In this document: piece after piece, positions 11,777 to 13,722 of the stretch
Numbering within the stretch: the first letter of the stretch is position 1
Layout of the letters: each line of letters starts with the position of its first letter
DNA from: Myxococcales bacterium
GTDB lineage: Bacteria > Myxococcota_A > Bradymonadia > UBA4248
Reading direction: 5' to 3'
Assembly: GCA_004554395.1 (NCBI GenBank)
Contig: SFMP01000106.1
Location: forward strand, 1 to 13,722
Length of the DNA stretch: 13,722 nt
Position numbers and translations under genes: made by a program
Notes under the pieces: generated by a model
Told to the model about the DNA's origin: nothing
Databases searched by the model: none
Seen by the model: only the letters and a program-made list of their open reading frames with translations

Positions 11777-13474
11777 ATGTTAACGACTCTCGTCATAAAA
11801 GATTTTGCCATTATCTCTGAGTTAGAGCTCACTTTTGATGGCGGAATGTCGGTGCTCACGGGCGAAACGGGCGCTGGTAAATCGATTATCGTCTCGGCAC
11901 TCACCCTCCTCTTAGGCGGCAAATCGTCGACCGATTTGATCCGCAATGGCGCCGACGAAGCGAGTGTCGAAGGGCTCTTTACAGTCGACCGGCATCACGC
12001 GCCAACGATGGCCATGCTTTCGGCAATCGGCATCGACCTCGACGACGACGAATTCGTCGTGCGACGCACGATAACCCGAAAAGGTCGTGGCAAAATTTTC
12101 ATCGGCGGAACGCTACAAAGTCTGACGACGCTTCGGAATTTGATGCGAACTGTCATCGATATTTCGGGGCAACACGAGCACGTCAGCTTGCTCGATGCAG
12201 CTCGTCATCGAGCGATACTCGATAAATTCGCCGGTATCGAACCCGATGTCGAAGCCTTTTCGGCGCTGTTTGCGACGTATACGCAGTTGCGCCGCGAGCG
12301 CGATGCGTTGGCGGCATCGCTCGATGAACGGACAAAACGATTGGGATTTCTCGATTACCAGATCGAAGAGCTCGAAAACGCCGCTGTCAAGGCTGGCGAA
12401 GCCGAATCGACGATCGAAGAGCTCAAACGACTCTCCAACAGCGATGCACTCGAACGCGCCATCGAGTCATCGGTCATGGCGCTCTACGACGACGATGCCT
12501 CGCTCGTCTCGGCTCTTTCGCAACAAATTACCGAATTGTCGAAACTGCGCAAAAACGCGCGCGAACTCAACGATGTCGTCGAAACGCTCAAAACCGCCTA
12601 CCACGCTATCGAAGACGCCGTCCACGATCTCCGACATATCCACGTCGACGATGCTTCGCCCGAGCGCATCGCCTATCTCCAAGACAGACTCTCTCTCATC
12701 GACAAACTCGAACGCAAATACCGCGTCAAAGCCGATGAATTGCCCATACTCCAAGATTCCCTCGTCGCCGAACGCTCCGCCCTCGTCTTATCCGACGAGC
12801 GAATCGATACTCTCGACAAAGAAATCGCGCAAATCGCCCAAAAACTCATAGCCAAAAGCGCCGAGCTTTCAGCGGCGCGACAAAAAGCGGCACAAATCCT
12901 TAGCCACGAAGCGACACAAGGTCTCCATCTCTTGGCTATGGAAAACGCCGCTCTCGAAATCGTCTGCCAAACGAATACCGACCTAAAAACGATGCACGCC
13001 ACAGGTGGCGACGAAATCGAATTTTTGCTATCATCCAACCCCGGCGAGCCGCCTCGGCCACTCGCTAAAATTGCCTCGGGGGGGGAATTGTCGCGCGTTC
13101 TACTCGCGATTAAACGCGCTATCGTCGACAAAGACGATGTCGCTTGCTACGTGTTCGACGAAGTCGACACGGGCATCGGCGGACTGACGGCTGCTCATGT
13201 TGCTCAAATGCTTAAAGAAGTCAGTCTATGCCACCAAGTTTTGTGCATCACGCATTTGGCGAGCATTGCGAGCTATGCCGATGCCCATTTTAAAGTATCT
13301 AAATATGTGGTGAATGAACGCACACAAAGTCGGATTACTCGTTTAACCGAATCGGAACGCGTCGAAGAAATTGCGCGTATGTTGGGGGGAACTTCGATCA
13401 CGGATAAAACGATGGCCCACGCTGCCGAGATGATCGAGCAAGCAAAAGGGCTCAACGAGGGGGCAAAATCCTAG
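11777..13474 (+). CDS. recN: RecN, SMC-like DNA repair ATPase
   Basis: RecN is a cytosolic SMC-family ATPase that is recruited to double-strand breaks with RecA and helps keep sister DNA together; it is SOS-induced in many bacteria. The 565-residue product matches the family length (553 in E. coli). The N-terminal ATPase half has MLTTLVIKDFAIISELEL and Walker A GETGAGKS (29-36). The middle (about 150-390) is a Glu/Lys/Arg/Leu-rich coiled coil. The C-terminal half has the ABC signature ASGGELSRVLLAIK (433-446) and Walker B CYVFDEVDTGIGG (457-469). I start at ATG 11777 because the family begins ML-x-L-x-I; an upstream in-frame start at 11726 would add 17 atypical residues. The ribosome binding site is poor. 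An eight-G run (13078-13085) lies in the signature codons. Confidence 0.95.
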   Translation: MLTTLVIKDFAIISELELTFDGGMSVLTGETGAGKSIIVSALTLLLGGKSSTDLIRNGADEASVEGLFTVDRHHAPTMAMLSAIGIDLDDDEFVVRRTITRKGRGKIFIGGTLQSLTTLRNLMRTVIDISGQHEHVSLLDAARHRAILDKFAGIEPDVEAFSALFATYTQLRRERDALAASLDERTKRLGFLDYQIEELENAAVKAGEAESTIEELKRLSNSDALERAIESSVMALYDDDASLVSALSQQITELSKLRKNARELNDVVETLKTAYHAIEDAVHDLRHIHVDDASPERIAYLQDRLSLIDKLERKYRVKADELPILQDSLVAERSALVLSDERIDTLDKEIAQIAQKLIAKSAELSAARQKAAQILSHEATQGLHLLAMENAALEIVCQTNTDLKTMHATGGDEIEFLLSSNPGEPPRPLAKIASGGELSRVLLAIKRAIVDKDDVACYVFDEVDTGIGGLTAAHVAQMLKEVSLCHQVLCITHLASIASYADAHFKVSKYVVNERTQSRITRLTESERVEEIARMLGGTSITDKTMAHAAEMIEQAKGLNEGAKS

Positions 13475-13544
13475 GCAGGCGACGACTACGTCAAATGCTT
13501 GGCTTTTCTCGTTCGATCACCCGTTCGATAGAGATATCCATCTT

Positions 13545-13722
13545 ATGTCAAAAGAACAATATACCTTATCCTTGGTCGGAGAAAAACGCTCCCGTCACCA
13601 ATGGATTTGGCTTTGGGTTGGGACTGTTGCCGCCGCCGTCGTTTCGGCGTGGCTCATCATCGCCCATATTCCTTCAGACGATACGATTATCGAAGCCCCT
13701 CCCGTCGATATGGCGACTCTCG
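13545..13722 (+). CDS. N-terminal part of an inner-membrane protein, cut by the window end
   Basis: The first 59 codons are visible and the frame stays open to the end. The protein starts MSKEQYTLSLVGEKRSRHQW and has a single hydrophobic helix, about 20-42 (WIWLWVGTVAAAVVSAWLII). A Pro/Asp/Glu-containing segment then begins. Positive residues before the helix predict a cytosolic N-terminus and a periplasmic remainder. The ribosome binding site is weak (GATAGAG, 13527-13533). The family cannot be told from this part. It lies 70 bases after recN. Confidence 0.6.
   Translation, partial: MSKEQYTLSLVGEKRSRHQWIWLWVGTVAAAVVSAWLIIAHIPSDDTIIEAPPVDMATL

Overview
The window reads as a chromosomal segment of a Gram-negative bacterium, most likely from the Myxococcota or a related former deltaproteobacterial lineage. 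The grounds are: a DUF3467 protein; the short RdgC form paired with an uncharacterised partner gene; a secreted lipoprotein with Cys-rich repeats, an SGNH hydrolase domain and a PPC-like C-terminal domain; a long LexA with a Pro/Ala/Arg-rich linker; and a tRNA gene without an encoded CCA end. No phage, transposase or CRISPR signal was seen. Lineage is inferred from protein style, not from a search.

Layout, left to right. (1) lexA at 194-931 has a good promoter, a palindrome in its leader and a GC-rich hairpin after it. (2) A DUF3467 gene and a MobA-like nucleotidyltransferase gene lie 12 bases apart, behind a leader carrying two terminator-like hairpins. (3) A PPi-type phosphofructokinase gene (start 2366) has 20-base tandem repeats and a duplicated 10-base word upstream, and a strong terminator downstream. 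(4) A 669-residue lipoprotein gene carries three nearly identical 144-base repeats. (5) A compact cluster of GC-rich hairpins lies between converging genes. On the minus strand follow a small putative outer-membrane protein gene and tRNA-Trp with its own promoter and terminator. (6) csrA is divergent from tRNA-Trp and has its own promoter and a leader hairpin resembling a CsrA target. (7) An uncharacterised 577-residue tail-anchored protein gene follows. (8) rdgC, its uncharacterised partner and uppP are tightly packed. (9) recN follows, then the start of a membrane protein gene cut by the window end.

DNA repair is the main theme. LexA is the SOS repressor, RecN is a classical SOS-induced SMC-like repair protein, and RdgC modulates RecA. 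All three lie within about 13 kb, and RdgC is coupled to a gene of unknown function. A second theme is post-transcriptional control through CsrA, whose own leader looks built for autoregulation. The remaining genes serve glycolysis, cell-envelope lipid recycling and surface proteins. The items most worth following are the RdgC partner, the 577-residue membrane protein, the lipoprotein repeats, the csrA leader, an acceptor-stem mismatch in tRNA-Trp, and the hairpin cluster at 5943-6060.
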